Part shown: positions 10,312 through 19,143 of the stretch, piece after piece
Layout of the letters: each line of letters opens with the position of its first letter
How positions within the stretch are numbered: position 1 is the first letter of the stretch
Assembly (NCBI RefSeq): GCF_018449515.1
Contig: NZ_JAAVUQ010000001.1
Location: 248,001-312,000 of the forward strand
Direction of reading: 5' to 3'
Source of the DNA: Caballeronia sp. dw_19
GTDB lineage: Bacteria; Pseudomonadota; Gammaproteobacteria; Burkholderiales; Burkholderiaceae
DNA: 64,000 bases
Notes under the pieces: model-generated
Told to the model about the DNA's origin: nothing
What the model saw: only the letters and a program-made list of their open reading frames with translations
Database searches by the model: none
Program-made: the position numbers and the translations under genes

Positions 10312-10548
10312 TCAACGCTTGCTTAGATTGCGCGGCATGGCGAGTTGGATCTCGTACAGGGCGGCAAGCATCGCCAGGTAAGCGCGTTCACTTTCAGCTT
10401 CCTGGACCGACATCCCCTTGCAGGTCTGTCCACCCATGATCATGCCAAGGCACAACGCGTAGTTGCCTGCGAACGCCGTGGGTGATGGCTCTACGTGCTT
10501 GAGCCGCGAGTAAGACGCGTCGAGCGTCTTACGAAGATTGATTTGCAT
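10312..10548 (-). CDS. Small conserved-looking protein of unknown function
   Basis: A 78-residue protein I do not recognise. The start is supported by AAGGGAG eight bases before the ATG. The sequence is mildly amphipathic, with a hydrophobic stretch (ALCLGMIMGG) followed by a charged helix (QEAESERAYLAMLAALYEIQ) and a basic tail. It has two cysteines about ten residues apart. It stands alone between the second glycosyltransferase and rpiA and is transcribed convergently with the former. Length, start signal and composition favour a real gene. Confidence 0.6.
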   Translation of the reverse strand: MQINLRKTLDASYSRLKHVEPSPTAFAGNYALCLGMIMGGQTCKGMSVQEAESERAYLAMLAALYEIQLAMPRNLSKR

Positions 10549-10819
10549 CACCGAACTCCCTTAATTGTTAAGACCTTTGACGTCGTGCCCACGCATCAGC
10601 GGCTATACAAGCTATTACGCTTTCTAACGCAGACAAAATGTTCGCGGTCGCGCAATCAGGTAGGCTTAGAGCCCGTTGCTCTGGGGACTGGCTTATTTTG
10701 ACTGACTGCCTGTTCTTCTCGATCGGAGATATCTTACTAAATGCATACAATATAGAAATGATCTGTTCAGGGGATCTGCGTGTGAAGCCGCAATCAGGCG
10801 GGCTTCCCCGACGCATCAA
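10549..10819. other. Intergenic region before the rpiA terminator
   Basis: No supportable gene. Overlapping open frames on both strands read through the terminator hairpin at 10820-10857 and into rpiA antisense, so they are artefacts. The left end should hold the promoter of the small gene at 10312-10548. Confidence 0.5.
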
Positions 10820-10857
10820 AAAAAACGCGGCAGGCCTGACAGCCCTCCGCGTTTTTT
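10820..10857 (-). terminator. Rho-independent terminator of rpiA
   Basis: An 11-bp perfect stem (AAAAAACGCGG / CCGCGTTTTTT) encloses a 16-base loop. Because both flanks are A/T runs, the hairpin could work in either direction. It lies 18 bases past the rpiA stop codon. Confidence 0.85.
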
Positions 10858-10875
10858 CAGAACTTATCGCAGGCC

Positions 10876-11571
10876 TTAGCGCTGCGTGTAATCGATCCGC
10901 TCCACACCACCCGGGGTTCCGAGCAAACATACATTCGCCCCGCGCGCCGCGAACAAGCCCACCGTCACCACGCCCGGCCATGCATTGAGTTGTGCCTCAA
11001 GCGCAAGCGGGTCGGTGATCTTCAGCGTCTTCACGTCGATGATCTCATTGCCGTTGTCGGTAATAAACGGCGAGCCGTCCTGCGTCACCCGCAGCACCGG
11101 AACACCGCCCAATGCCGTGATGCGCCGGCCGATCGCCGTGCGCGCCATCGGCACGACTTCAATGGGCAACGGGAACGTCCCTAGCACCTCGACGCGCTTG
11201 CTTGCGTCCGCGATACAGACAAACACGTCCGCCACCGACGCCACGATCTTCTCGCGGGTAAGCGCCCCGCCGCCGCCCTTGATCATCGCACCGTGCGGGT
11301 CGATTTCGTCGGCGCCGTCCACGTACACGGGCAACGATTCGATCTCGTTCAACTCCAGCACCTTGAAACCATGCGCTTCGAGCCGGGCGGTCGTGGCAAG
11401 CGAGCTTGATACCGCCCCGCGATACCGCGACTTCGTACTGGCGATGGCATCGATAAAACAATTCGCCGTCGAGCCCGTGCCGACGCCGATCACCGCGCCT
11501 TCGGGTACGTTGGCGTGGACATAGGCGGCCGCTTCGGCGGCGACCAGTTGCTTCAGTTCGTCTTGGGTCAT
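10876..11571 (-). CDS. rpiA: Ribose-5-phosphate isomerase A
   Basis: A 231-residue cytosolic enzyme that interconverts ribose 5-phosphate and ribulose 5-phosphate in the pentose phosphate pathway. Family signatures are clear: the phosphate-binding loop [15 protein letters not shown] near residue 28, the catalytic-acid region [20 protein letters not shown] around residues 80-100, and the lysine in [10 protein letters not shown]. Length matches bacterial RpiA. It is transcribed towards its own terminator and is not tightly linked to the gene upstream. Confidence 0.97.
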   Translation of the reverse strand: MTQDELKQLVAAEAAAYVHANVPEGAVIGVGTGSTANCFIDAIASTKSRYRGAVSSSLATTARLEAHGFKVLELNEIESLPVYVDGADEIDPHGAMIKGGGGALTREKIVASVADVFVCIADASKRVEVLGTFPLPIEVVPMARTAIGRRITALGGVPVLRVTQDGSPFITDNGNEIIDVKTLKITDPLALEAQLNAWPGVVTVGLFAARGANVCLLGTPGGVERIDYTQR

Positions 11572-11659
11572 GGCGAGGGTGACAGCGTAAAAGGGGAAAC
11601 CTCAATTCTAGCTGAGCGGAACCATGCAGCGTTTTCGCTGCAGCGGCGGCGCCGTCCGC

Positions 11660-12052
11660 TCAGACGTGCATGAAAAATCCGAGCGGATTATGCGTGCGCG
11701 CTACCGATGCAATAAACGCGAACACGATGATTGCCAGCAGACCGAACACCGCTCGCGTGCCCTTCGTACGACCGCGTTTGAGCGCGAGCGTACCCAGCAC
11801 GATATACACGATCAACCCGACAATCTTCGCCGACAGCCACGCCGCGTTCGGTCCAAAGCCGATGATTCCCACCAGCCCGATTGCGCTCAACAACAGCAAC
11901 GTATCCACGATATGCGGCACGATCTTCGCCGCGCGTTTTTGCAGCAGCGGCGATTCACGCAGCATCCAGATGGTGCGAATGACAAAGCCCAGGATGCTGA
12001 GCGCCGCGCAGGTCATATGCACGGAGCGCAGCGGCAGATAAAGATCGGACAT
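11660..12052 (-). CDS. SirB2-like inner-membrane protein
   Basis: A 130-residue polytopic membrane protein with four hydrophobic segments (near residues 8-28, 48-66, 74-92 and 100-118) and the early HMTCAALSILGFVIR segment typical of the SirB family. SirB2 proteins have no firmly established biochemical role. The gene follows the amidase gene on the same strand with a 15-base gap, so the two may be co-transcribed. Confidence 0.85.
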   Translation of the reverse strand: MSDLYLPLRSVHMTCAALSILGFVIRTIWMLRESPLLQKRAAKIVPHIVDTLLLLSAIGLVGIIGFGPNAAWLSAKIVGLIVYIVLGTLALKRGRTKGTRAVFGLLAIIVFAFIASVARTHNPLGFFMHV

Positions 12053-12067
12053 GGGCGCGAAGTGCCT

Positions 12068-12898
12068 TTAAGGGAAGTATTTATCGAGCAACGCGGCCGC
12101 GATTGCATCGGTCTCTGCGTCGGGGTTGCCCGCGTAATCAGCGGGGCGAAAGTGCATCTGGAATGCGGCGATCACGCGGCGGGTCTTGTCGTCGAGCACG
12201 CCGTCGGTGGCGACGTCATAGCCGTATCGCTGAAGTTTTTGTTCCAGGGAGGCCACGTCGACCAGCGACTTGGGATCGCGCCCGGCGAGATGTTGTGCCA
12301 CCGTTGCGTCATCCGGCCACGCGCCAATACCGTTGTCGTAAAGCGTGCGCCAGGGGAATGCGGGACCTGGATCGGTCTTGCGTTGCGGCGCAATGTCACT
12401 ATGGCCCACCACGCGCGTGGGAGGAATCTTGTAGCGCGTGACAATGTCCTTCGCGAGCTTCACGAGCGCATCGACCTGCGCCGGCGGATACGGCTGCCAG
12501 GTGCGTCCTTGCGGCGTATCAACAGGACCCACGTTGACGTTTTCAATGCCTATCGACGCGGCGTTCAGCTCCGTCGTTCCCTGCCATTCACTTTGGCCTG
12601 CATGCCAAGCCCGCTCTGATTCCGGTACGAGCTGATAGACCACCGGTTCACCGTTCTTGACCGGTGGATCATCGGGCACGACGTAGTGAACGCTGACGTC
12701 ATCACCCGTCAGGACTGCGAGCGATCGCGCTTCGTCGCCTCGCGTGTAATGCATGACGAGAAAGCGCACACGCGAGTCGACACCGGGCGCGTGATAACGC
12801 GTGTCGGCAATATACGCGCCGCGATTGATCTCGGTGCTGGAGCACGCTGCGAGCAGCGCGCAACACACACCGCAAATGACGGCGGAGCTGAATCGCAT
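12068..12898 (-). CDS. AmpD/AmiD-type N-acetylmuramoyl-L-alanine amidase lipoprotein
   Basis: A 276-residue peptidoglycan amidase. The N-terminus is a lipoprotein signal (CCALLAACSS). The amidase_2 domain spans about residues 40-180, with zinc-ligand histidines visible in FLVMHYT, in AWHAG (substrate loop) and in VVGHSDIAPQRKTDPG near residue 165; the last stretch also holds the usual lysine and aspartate. A C-terminal peptidoglycan-binding helical domain (residues 200-260) follows. The lipid anchor points to the AmiD branch, which trims cell-wall fragments at the outer membrane, rather than to cytoplasmic AmpD. It sits 9 bases downstream of rlmB. Confidence 0.93.
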   Translation of the reverse strand: MRFSSAVICGVCCALLAACSSTEINRGAYIADTRYHAPGVDSRVRFLVMHYTRGDEARSLAVLTGDDVSVHYVVPDDPPVKNGEPVVYQLVPESERAWHAGQSEWQGTTELNAASIGIENVNVGPVDTPQGRTWQPYPPAQVDALVKLAKDIVTRYKIPPTRVVGHSDIAPQRKTDPGPAFPWRTLYDNGIGAWPDDATVAQHLAGRDPKSLVDVASLEQKLQRYGYDVATDGVLDDKTRRVIAAFQMHFRPADYAGNPDAETDAIAAALLDKYFP

Positions 12899-12907
12899 GG
12901 CGTGTAC

Positions 12908-13651
12908 TTACTTCTTCACCGACCGTTGCCGCACCGCTTCGAACAGACAAATCCCGCTCGCCACCGACACATTCAGACTCTCGACGCTGCCCGCCATCGG
13001 GATCTTCATGATCTCGTCGCAGGTCTCGCCGGTGAGGCGCCGCATGCCCTCGCCTTCCGCGCCGACAACAATCGCCACCGGACCATCGAGCTTCGTCTCA
13101 TAGACGCTCGCCGTGGCATCACCCGATGTGCCGATCACCCACACGCCCGCATCCTTCAACTCGCGTAACGCACGCGCCAGATTCGTGACCGTGATGTACG
13201 GCACGGTTTCAGCGGCGCCGCTTGCGACCTTCGCGGCAGTTGCGTTCAGCCCGGCCGAACGATCGCGCGGGGCGATCACCGCGTGCGCGCCAGCGGCATC
13301 GGCTACGCGCAAACACGCGCCGAGGTTATGCGGATCGGTCACGCCATCCAGCACCAGCAGCAAGGGCGTGCCGCTGACGCCGTCGAGCAGTTCCGCCAGG
13401 TTCTGCGCGAGCGGCATGTCGGTCGCGCGCGCCACCACGCCTTGATGGCCGACGTTACCCGACAGGCCCCACAAGCGCGCTTCATCGGCGGCGATCAGGC
13501 GGATGCCCGCTTCCTTCGCCGTGCGCAGGAAATCGGTCATGCGCCGGTCCTTGCGGGTCGGATCGTAGAGAATTTCTTCGATCGTCGATGCGTCGGCGCG
13601 AACCCGTGCGGTCACCGCGTGAAAACCATACAAAACTTTGAGACGTGACAT
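12908..13651 (-). CDS. rlmB: 23S rRNA (guanosine-2'-O-)-methyltransferase RlmB
   Basis: A 247-residue SPOUT-class methyltransferase that modifies G2251 of 23S rRNA with S-adenosylmethionine. An N-terminal L30e-like RNA-binding domain occupies about residues 1-80 and the trefoil-knot SpoU domain about residues 95-245. The three SPOUT motifs are visible: LDGVTDPHNLGACLRVADA, VAIVVGAEGEGMRRLT and IPMAGSVESLNVSVASGICL. It lies downstream of rnr on the same strand, the usual rnr-rlmB pairing of beta- and gammaproteobacteria. Confidence 0.97.
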   Translation of the reverse strand: MSRLKVLYGFHAVTARVRADASTIEEILYDPTRKDRRMTDFLRTAKEAGIRLIAADEARLWGLSGNVGHQGVVARATDMPLAQNLAELLDGVSGTPLLLVLDGVTDPHNLGACLRVADAAGAHAVIAPRDRSAGLNATAAKVASGAAETVPYITVTNLARALRELKDAGVWVIGTSGDATASVYETKLDGPVAIVVGAEGEGMRRLTGETCDEIMKIPMAGSVESLNVSVASGICLFEAVRQRSVKK

Positions 13652-13689
13652 GACTGGACCAGACCGTATTCAAACAAAACAAAATGGAA

Positions 13690-13722
13690 ACGCGGCCCGG
13701 TGCATGATGCATCGGGCCGCGC
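13690..13722 (-). terminator. Hairpin between rnr and rlmB
   Basis: A long stem (GCGGCCCG.TGCATG / ATGCATCGGGCCGC, one mismatch) followed on the minus strand by a T-rich stretch (TTTCCATTTT). It may terminate or attenuate rnr transcription before rlmB. Confidence 0.65.
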
Positions 13723-13764
13723 ATTTCAAACTGAGGCGCGTCGCCTTCGTCGCTACCGCGCGCC

Positions 13765-16281
13765 TCAGCGCTTCTTGCGTGGCGGGTGACTCTTGGCCGC
13801 CGCCTTTGGGGCCGCGCCGCGTTTCTTCGCCACCGCTACGTCCTTGGCGATAGTCGGCGGCAATGCAGCTGCCGCGGCTGCCTTGCCGGCAGCCTGGGAC
13901 GCCGCCTTCTTGCCCCCGCGATCACGCCGCCGGCTATTCACGCTGCTGCCTTCGTCCGACGGGAACGGCCGCACACGCGGTCCAGCGCCCGCACTCGCAC
14001 CATTTAAGGCCGAGTGCTCGACGGCAGGCGCGGTGGTCCGTCCTGGCGGCTTGACGGGTGTATCGCGGACCAGCCGGAAGTCGATCTTGCGTGAATCCAG
14101 ATCGACACGGCTGACCTGCACGCGCACCCGGTCCGACATCCGGTAACGAATGCCTGTGCGTTCACCGCGCAGTTCGTTCTTGATCTCGTCGTACTGGAAG
14201 TAGTCGGCGCCCAGTTCGGTGATATGCACCAGCCCTTCGATAAACAGCGAATCCAGTTGCACGAAAATGCCGAACGTTGTCACGCCGTTCACCATGCCGC
14301 CGTATTCCTCGCCGAGCTTGTCGCGCATGAAATAGCACTTGAGCCAGGCTTCCACGTCGCGCGACGCTTCGTCGGCGCGGCGTTCATTCGACGAACAATG
14401 CAGTCCGAGCTCTTCCCAGATCGCGACGTTGTTGCGCTGACGGCTGCGCGATTCATCGTCGGATTTCTGCATGGCCCGCGCGGCCTTCGTCAGGCCCGTA
14501 CTGAGCGTGACGTCATGACCGACCTCGGGCTGATACTTCTTGCCCTGCAAGATGGCGTAGATGGCGCGATGCGTGAGCAAGTCGGGGTATCGGCGAATCG
14601 GGCTGGTGAAGTGCGCGTACGCCTCATACGCGAGCCCGAAGTGACCGATGTTGTCCGGACTATAGACAGCTTGCTGCATGGAGCGCAGCACCATGCTCTG
14701 CAGCATCTGCGCGTCCGGCCGGTCGCGAACCATTGCCATGAGCGCGGCGTAATCGCTGGCGTGCGGCTTCTCGCCGCCACCCAGCGACAGACCCACGCCA
14801 CGCAAAAATGCCCGCAGGTTTTCGAGCTTTTCGGGCGTCGGCCCGGCATGCACGCGATACAGCCCCGGATGTTTGTGGCGCTTGAGGAAGTCGGCGGCGC
14901 ACACGTTCGCGGCCAGCATGCATTCCTCGATCAACCGATGCGCGTCATTGCGATGCCGCGGCACGATCTGCTCGATCTTGCCCTGCGCATTGCAGACAAT
15001 GTACGTCTCGGTCGTATCGAAATCGATCGCGCCACGCTTCTGGCGCGCAGCGTGCAGCGACTTGTAGACGCCGTACAGGTTCTGCAATTGCGGCAACAGG
15101 TCGGCGCGCTTCGCGGCTTCCGGTCCCTTCGTGTTGGTCAGGACCGACGCGACTTCCGTATATGTCAGCCGGGCGGCCGAATGCATCACCGCCGGATAGA
15201 ACTGGTACGCCTTGATCTCGCCGCGCGCGGTGATCACCATGTCGCAGACGAGCACGCAACGATCCACTTGCGGATTCAGCGAACACAACCCGTTCGATAA
15301 CTTCTCGGGCAACATTGGAATCACGCGGCGCGGGAAATACACCGACGTGCTGCGATCGAGCGCATCGACATCCAGCGCCTCGTTCGGGCGCACGTAATGC
15401 GAGACGTCGGCAATCGCGACCAATAAACGAAAGCCCGTGCCGCGGCCGACCGTCATGGGCTCGCAATACACGGCGTCGTCGAAGTCGCGGGCATCTTCGC
15501 CGTCGATAGTGACCAGCGGCACATCGCGCAAATCCACGCGATGCCGGATATCGACGGGACGCACTTCGTCCGGCAGCTTCGAGGCCTGCTCGAGCGCGCG
15601 GTCGCTGAACTCGTGCGGCACGCCGTATTTGCGCACCGCGATCTCGATCTCCATGCCCGGATCGTCAATGTCGCCGATCACTTCCGCCACGCGTCCGAGT
15701 GGCTGCGAATGGCGGCTCGGGAAGTCGGTGAGATCCACCGACACCACCTGCCCCACTTTCGCTTTCTTCGGATTCTGCGTGATCAGGATGTCGTGGCCGA
15801 TACGCTTGTCTTCGGGCACGAGGATCAGCGCGCCGTTCTCGCTGATCAGCCGGCCGATGATCCGTTTGTTCGCACGGTCCGTGACTTCCACGATATGGCC
15901 TTCAGGCCGCCCGCGACGGTCATAACCAACGATCCGCGCGAGCACGCGGTCGTTGTGCATGACCTTTTGCATTTCGCCGTTGGGCAGGAACAGGTCGTCC
16001 TGGCCGTCGTCGCGAATCAGGAAGCCGAAGCCGTCGCGATGGCCTTGAACGCGGCCGGCGACGAAGTTCGAGGGATGCGTGAGTTGGTAATAGCCGCGTT
16101 TGTCGAGACGGACCTGGCCGTCACGCTCCATGGCTCCCAATCGCTTGAAAAATCCCTCGCGCTCCTGGCGCTTGATCGACAGAGCTTCGGCGATGTCGTT
16201 CGCGGCGAGCGGAGCCTCGCTCGTGCGCAACACGCCGAGAATTTCTTCGCGGCTCGGAATCGGATACGGATATTTGTTCAA
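13765..16281 (-). CDS. rnr: Ribonuclease R
   Basis: An 838-residue 3'-5' exoribonuclease of the RNB/RNase II family. In order: an N-terminal winged helix (residues 5-70), two cold-shock OB domains (about 75-230), the RNB catalytic domain (about 255-590) with the metal-binding aspartates in ITIDGEDARDFDDAVY, an S1 domain (about 640-725), and a Lys/Ala/Arg-rich tail ending in HPPRKKR. The lysine-rich tail is normal for RNase R and helps it degrade structured RNA. The start is a TTG; no ATG fits upstream in frame and the MNKYPYPIP beginning matches the family. Confidence 0.97.
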   Translation of the reverse strand: MNKYPYPIPSREEILGVLRTSEAPLAANDIAEALSIKRQEREGFFKRLGAMERDGQVRLDKRGYYQLTHPSNFVAGRVQGHRDGFGFLIRDDGQDDLFLPNGEMQKVMHNDRVLARIVGYDRRGRPEGHIVEVTDRANKRIIGRLISENGALILVPEDKRIGHDILITQNPKKAKVGQVVSVDLTDFPSRHSQPLGRVAEVIGDIDDPGMEIEIAVRKYGVPHEFSDRALEQASKLPDEVRPVDIRHRVDLRDVPLVTIDGEDARDFDDAVYCEPMTVGRGTGFRLLVAIADVSHYVRPNEALDVDALDRSTSVYFPRRVIPMLPEKLSNGLCSLNPQVDRCVLVCDMVITARGEIKAYQFYPAVMHSAARLTYTEVASVLTNTKGPEAAKRADLLPQLQNLYGVYKSLHAARQKRGAIDFDTTETYIVCNAQGKIEQIVPRHRNDAHRLIEECMLAANVCAADFLKRHKHPGLYRVHAGPTPEKLENLRAFLRGVGLSLGGGEKPHASDYAALMAMVRDRPDAQMLQSMVLRSMQQAVYSPDNIGHFGLAYEAYAHFTSPIRRYPDLLTHRAIYAILQGKKYQPEVGHDVTLSTGLTKAARAMQKSDDESRSRQRNNVAIWEELGLHCSSNERRADEASRDVEAWLKCYFMRDKLGEEYGGMVNGVTTFGIFVQLDSLFIEGLVHITELGADYFQYDEIKNELRGERTGIRYRMSDRVRVQVSRVDLDSRKIDFRLVRDTPVKPPGRTTAPAVEHSALNGASAGAGPRVRPFPSDEGSSVNSRRRDRGGKKAASQAAGKAAAAAALPPTIAKDVAVAKKRGAAPKAAAKSHPPRKKR

Positions 16282-16543
16282 GGGCTTATCGATGATCTCT
16301 TCTCGTCTAACTGAATGTCGCGGTTAATGGGGGATTACCCGTCGGCAATCCCATCCCAGCTTTACTTTCCAGCCCCACCCGGGGCCGGATCGGCGCGTTG
16401 CCGGGACGTTGCACTTAACGTTGTTCCGGTTCGTTCACGAATAGTTTGCGAACCATTCTAACACCCGCCAACCGGGCCACATCGGCGCAAAAGCCATATG
16501 GGCAATGGCTCGGAGCCGCGTTTCAGTTTCGGTCTCAAAATGC

Positions 16544-16571
16544 TTGACAGCGCGATACGCCCGGCTATAAT
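16544..16571 (+). promoter_or_regulatory. Promoter of tRNA-Leu copy 1
   Basis: A consensus -35 TTGACA (16544-16549) and a consensus -10 TATAAT (16566-16571) are separated by 16 bases and end 26 bases before the tRNA. The rest of 16282-16597, between the divergent rnr and this promoter, shows no gene. Confidence 0.85.
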
Positions 16572-16597
16572 TGCGTTCTTTGCTGCACACGCACCCT

Positions 16598-16682
16598 GCC
16601 CAGGTGGCGGAATTGGTAGACGCACATGGTTCAGGTCCATGCGCCGCAAGGCGTGGAGGTTCGAGTCCTCTCTTGGGCACCA
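16598..16682 (+). tRNA. tRNA-Leu (CAG), copy 1
   Basis: An 85-base class II tRNA. The acceptor stem GCCCAGG pairs with the 3' CTTGGGC region, the D-arm follows, the 7-base anticodon loop TTCAGGT gives anticodon CAG, the long variable arm is CGCC-GCAA-GGCG, the T-arm contains GGTTCGAGTCC, and CCA is encoded. The strong promoter upstream and terminator downstream support function. A second copy at 57706-57790 differs by one base in the variable arm. The 3' end is the start of a long direct repeat, so this gene is the probable attachment site of an island. Confidence 0.97.
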
Positions 16683-16929
16683 AGATTCAAGTTCGGAGCA
16701 ATCCGAAGAAGTCCGGAAAACCCCGTAAATCCTTGTGATTACGGGGTTTTTTGTCTTTTGTGGTCCGAGATGTTCCTGTTATATCCAGCGTTTTTGCGTA
16801 TACCCGTTTCGTGGGCAAAGTCATGCCCGGATACGTCGAACCGAGGTCGGAATTGGCGTTTCGCAACGCCAAAACGGGGCCGAAGCCTTACCTTCCTGCC
16901 GGATGGCCCGGGCCTTTCCCTGCGCATAC
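16661..16929 (+). repeat. Direct repeat copy 1: tRNA-Leu 3' end plus integrase leader (putative attL)
   Basis: This 269-base stretch begins with the last 17 bases of tRNA-Leu before the acceptor end and runs through the terminator into the integrase remnant. It recurs at 40216-40483 with roughly 95% identity by eye, and more loosely at 57769-57950. Tyrosine recombinases of the P4 type cross over inside tRNA 3' ends and leave such repeats at both borders of an island. Confidence 0.85.
16717..16754 (+). terminator. Terminator of tRNA-Leu copy 1
   Basis: A perfect 12-bp stem (AAAACCCCGTAA / TTACGGGGTTTT) with a 10-base loop and a following T run, 34 bases after the tRNA. Confidence 0.9.
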
Positions 16930-17594
16930 GTCCGAACGGCGCAAAGACCTGGTTACTCCGATATCGCCGTCCTGGCACTGGGAAAGAAAACTTCCTGAGC
17001 CTTGGCCCCTACCCCGACATTAGTTTGATCGAAGCGTGGCGTCGCGCCGCCACTGCTCGCGATCTCGTGCGCGAGGGCACCGATCCGGTCGACCAACGAC
17101 GTGCCGATGTTTCCGCGCGAAAGCGCGCCGCCGGCGGGGCCTTCCATCTCGTCGCCAAGGCATGGCTTGAATTCAAGCGCAAAGAGTGGGCAGATGAAAC
17201 CTACCGCAAGGCCGAATTTGTCCTGCGCGAGTATCTGACGCCGACGCTACGTAACAAGTCGATCTCGACGTTGTCCACCGCGCAGGTCAAACCCATTCTC
17301 GAGACGATCGCGGCGAAAGCGCCCGACCTTGCATCGAAGGCGCGTCAGTACGTTGGCGGTATCGTCAGTTACGCCATCCACAATGACCTGCGCGAAGATG
17401 GATTACCACTGGCGCTGCGCTGAAGCTCGCGATGCTGACCGGGTTGCGACCCGGTCAGCATCGCATCGGCCCCTCAGAGCGAAATTGATCTTGACGCGGC
17501 CGAATGGCATATTCCCGGTGAACGCATGAAGATGCGGCATGACCACATCGTTCCACTTCCCCGGCAAGCGCTACTTGAACGGGCGGCATGCCGA
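16823..17594 (+). pseudogene. Degenerate P4-type tyrosine integrase
   Basis: The remnant encodes the typical N-terminal arm-binding region (LAFRNAKTGPKPY, then LPDGPGLSLRIRPNGAKTWL and FLSLGPYPDISLIEA) and the SAM-like core-binding domain up to DLREDGLPLALR. At least three lesions are visible. A frameshift lies near 16890. An in-frame stop at 17421-17423 is followed by an abrupt jump to the catalytic-domain phrase LKLAMLTGLRPG in another frame, with the intervening residues missing. Then a further frame change precedes the phrase WHIPGERMKMRHDHIVPL. The rest of the catalytic domain, with the nucleophilic tyrosine, is gone, so it cannot be active. Its place directly after tRNA-Leu shows which enzyme family used this site. 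Confidence 0.9.
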
Positions 17595-17689
17595 CGGTTG
17601 ATCAACCTAACCAGAGTACGCTCGCACAGGCCACTCGCTGATACGCTTACCCGCTGCTTTGAGTATTGTGTCTGAATGACAAGCCACCA

Positions 17690-17812
17690 GCCGAGATCGA
17701 TTTGCTCATACTTGGCGTCGGGTGCTTTCGTGTAGTCAAACGACGTACCGATCAGCAGCACGGGCGTGATGGAATAGTGACCATCGCTTTTCTCCCAAAT
17801 CCTGCGCCGCAA
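17690..17812 (-). pseudogene. Fragment of a Burkholderia-type porin gene
   Basis: Read on the minus strand, this short piece gives YSITPVLLIGTSFDYTKAPD followed by AKYEQIDLG, which is the near-C-terminal beta-strand region of Gram-negative porins (compare the two complete porins at 24847 and 58059, which keep the same strand-turn pattern before SKRTDLYA). The frame is lost after the DLG. No signal peptide or upstream part is present. It is debris between the integrase remnant and the LysR gene and indicates past rearrangement at the island border. Confidence 0.6.
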
Positions 17813-17858
17813 TACACTACGCGGATAATTTTAGGCCGCTTCCCGCCGCAACGGCCAT

Positions 17859-17910
17859 CAGCAACGCTTTCGCGCGCAGAGCAATCGCGCGAAAGCGTTG
17901 CTGCCTATAA
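17859..17910 (+). promoter_or_regulatory. 18-bp perfect palindrome and -10 box of the LysR gene
   Basis: Two perfect 18-base arms (17859-17876 CAGCAACGCTTTCGCGCG and 17886-17903, its reverse complement) are separated by 9 bases. One base later comes a consensus -10 box TATAAT (17905-17910). The palindrome therefore covers the -35 region and the spacer. The start codon at 17917 lies where transcription would begin, so the message may be leaderless. A role as operator is inferred. Confidence 0.65.
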
Positions 17911-17916
17911 TCGCGA

Positions 17917-19143
17917 ATGCTTAACGATCCCTTCAATCTGAATCTACGGCACCTGCAGGCGATGCTGGCGGTTCGCGAGCATGGCAGCGTCAGCGCAGCA
18001 GCACACCGGGTCGGGCTGTCGCAACCGGCGCTTACGCAAGCCGTGATGAAACTTGAGCAGCAGTTCGGCTACCCGCTCTTCGAGCGGCGTGCTGACGGCA
18101 TGCTCGCCACGCCGGTCGGCGAGCAGGTTGCGGAGCGTGTGCATGGCGCGCTCGCTCACTTGGCCGCCGGCGCGCGGGCACTTACGCGCGGCAACGTGCG
18201 GCCCGAACGCCGCATGACGATGACCCAGTTGCGGGCGTTTCTTGCGCTCGCCGACGTGGGCAGCTTCGTTGCCGCCGCTACTGCGGCTGGCATGTCGCGC
18301 ACGGCCGCGCATCGCGCCATCGGTGATCTCGAAGAAGCCGTAGGTGAAGCGCTAGTCGAGCGACGTGGGCGCGGCGTGAGTCTCAATCCCGCCGGTCGGC
18401 GTCTTGCTCGCGGCACGCGCCTCGCCGCCGCCGAACTCGCCGCGCTGCTCGTTGAACTCGGCCTGCGTCCGGAAGGTACGCTGATCGGCGTCGGCGTCAC
18501 GCCAGTCGCGCGCGCCTTCGTCGCTCCCGAAGCAATGGCACGCATGATCGGCGAAGCGGCGCCCGCCACATTCCGCGTCTTCGAGGGCAGTTGGGCCGAG
18601 CTCGTCGAGCCGCTGCGCGACGGCGTGGTCGATCTGATCATCGGCGAAGTCCGCAGCTACGAAATCTCCGATCTTGCGCAACGGCCGCTCTACGAAGACC
18701 GGCTGATCGTCGTAGGCGGCAGTCATCACCCGCTAGCAGGCCGCGCCGCCATTACGCTCGATATGCTCGCGGCCTATTCGTGGATCGTTGGCCTGCCGAG
18801 CTCACCGTTGCGCGGCGCGTGGGAAGAACTCTTCGACGGCCGCACGCCGCCAGCGTGCCCGATCGAGTGCGGCTCAGTAATGATCACCGGCCGGCTGCTC
18901 ACGAATGGCAATTTCCTCACGTTGCTGAGCCCTGATCAGGCTGCATTGCAGATCCGCAGCGGCCTGCTCGCGCAGATCGGCGCGCCGCTGCCGCATGCCA
19001 CGTCGACGATCGGTATCACCGCGCGGCGCAGTTGGCGGCCGACCGGCGTCCAGCAGCGCTTCATGGACCTGCTGCAGGACGTGTCGCATCACGCAGATGG
19101 GAACCCATCCCACAGAGGTCGGCTCGTCGCCGACTGGGTCTGA
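17917..19143 (+). CDS. LysR-type regulator with two tandem N-terminal HTH domains
   Basis: A 408-residue regulator, about 100 residues longer than a normal LysR protein. It contains two consecutive LysR-type winged HTH modules. The first, at about residues 9-68, reads LNLRHLQAMLAVREHGSVSA and continues to PLFERRADGM. The second, at about residues 101-160, contains RAFLALADVGSFVAAATAAG and VERRGRGVSLNPAG. A periplasmic-binding-like effector domain follows from about residue 180. The regulator at 20935-22140 has the same architecture. It is convergent with the MFS-LysR-SDR-oxygenase cluster, so control of those genes is likely but not shown. The ATG has no Shine-Dalgarno sequence and sits right after a TATAAT box. 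Confidence 0.92.
   Translation: MLNDPFNLNLRHLQAMLAVREHGSVSAAAHRVGLSQPALTQAVMKLEQQFGYPLFERRADGMLATPVGEQVAERVHGALAHLAAGARALTRGNVRPERRMTMTQLRAFLALADVGSFVAAATAAGMSRTAAHRAIGDLEEAVGEALVERRGRGVSLNPAGRRLARGTRLAAAELAALLVELGLRPEGTLIGVGVTPVARAFVAPEAMARMIGEAAPATFRVFEGSWAELVEPLRDGVVDLIIGEVRSYEISDLAQRPLYEDRLIVVGGSHHPLAGRAAITLDMLAAYSWIVGLPSSPLRGAWEELFDGRTPPACPIECGSVMITGRLLTNGNFLTLLSPDQAALQIRSGLLAQIGAPLPHATSTIGITARRSWRPTGVQQRFMDLLQDVSHHADGNPSHRGRLVADWV

Noticed and set aside
14224..15300. A 358-codon open frame antisense to rnr
   Set aside because: Mirror frame of a high-GC coding region; RNase R on the other strand is unambiguous.
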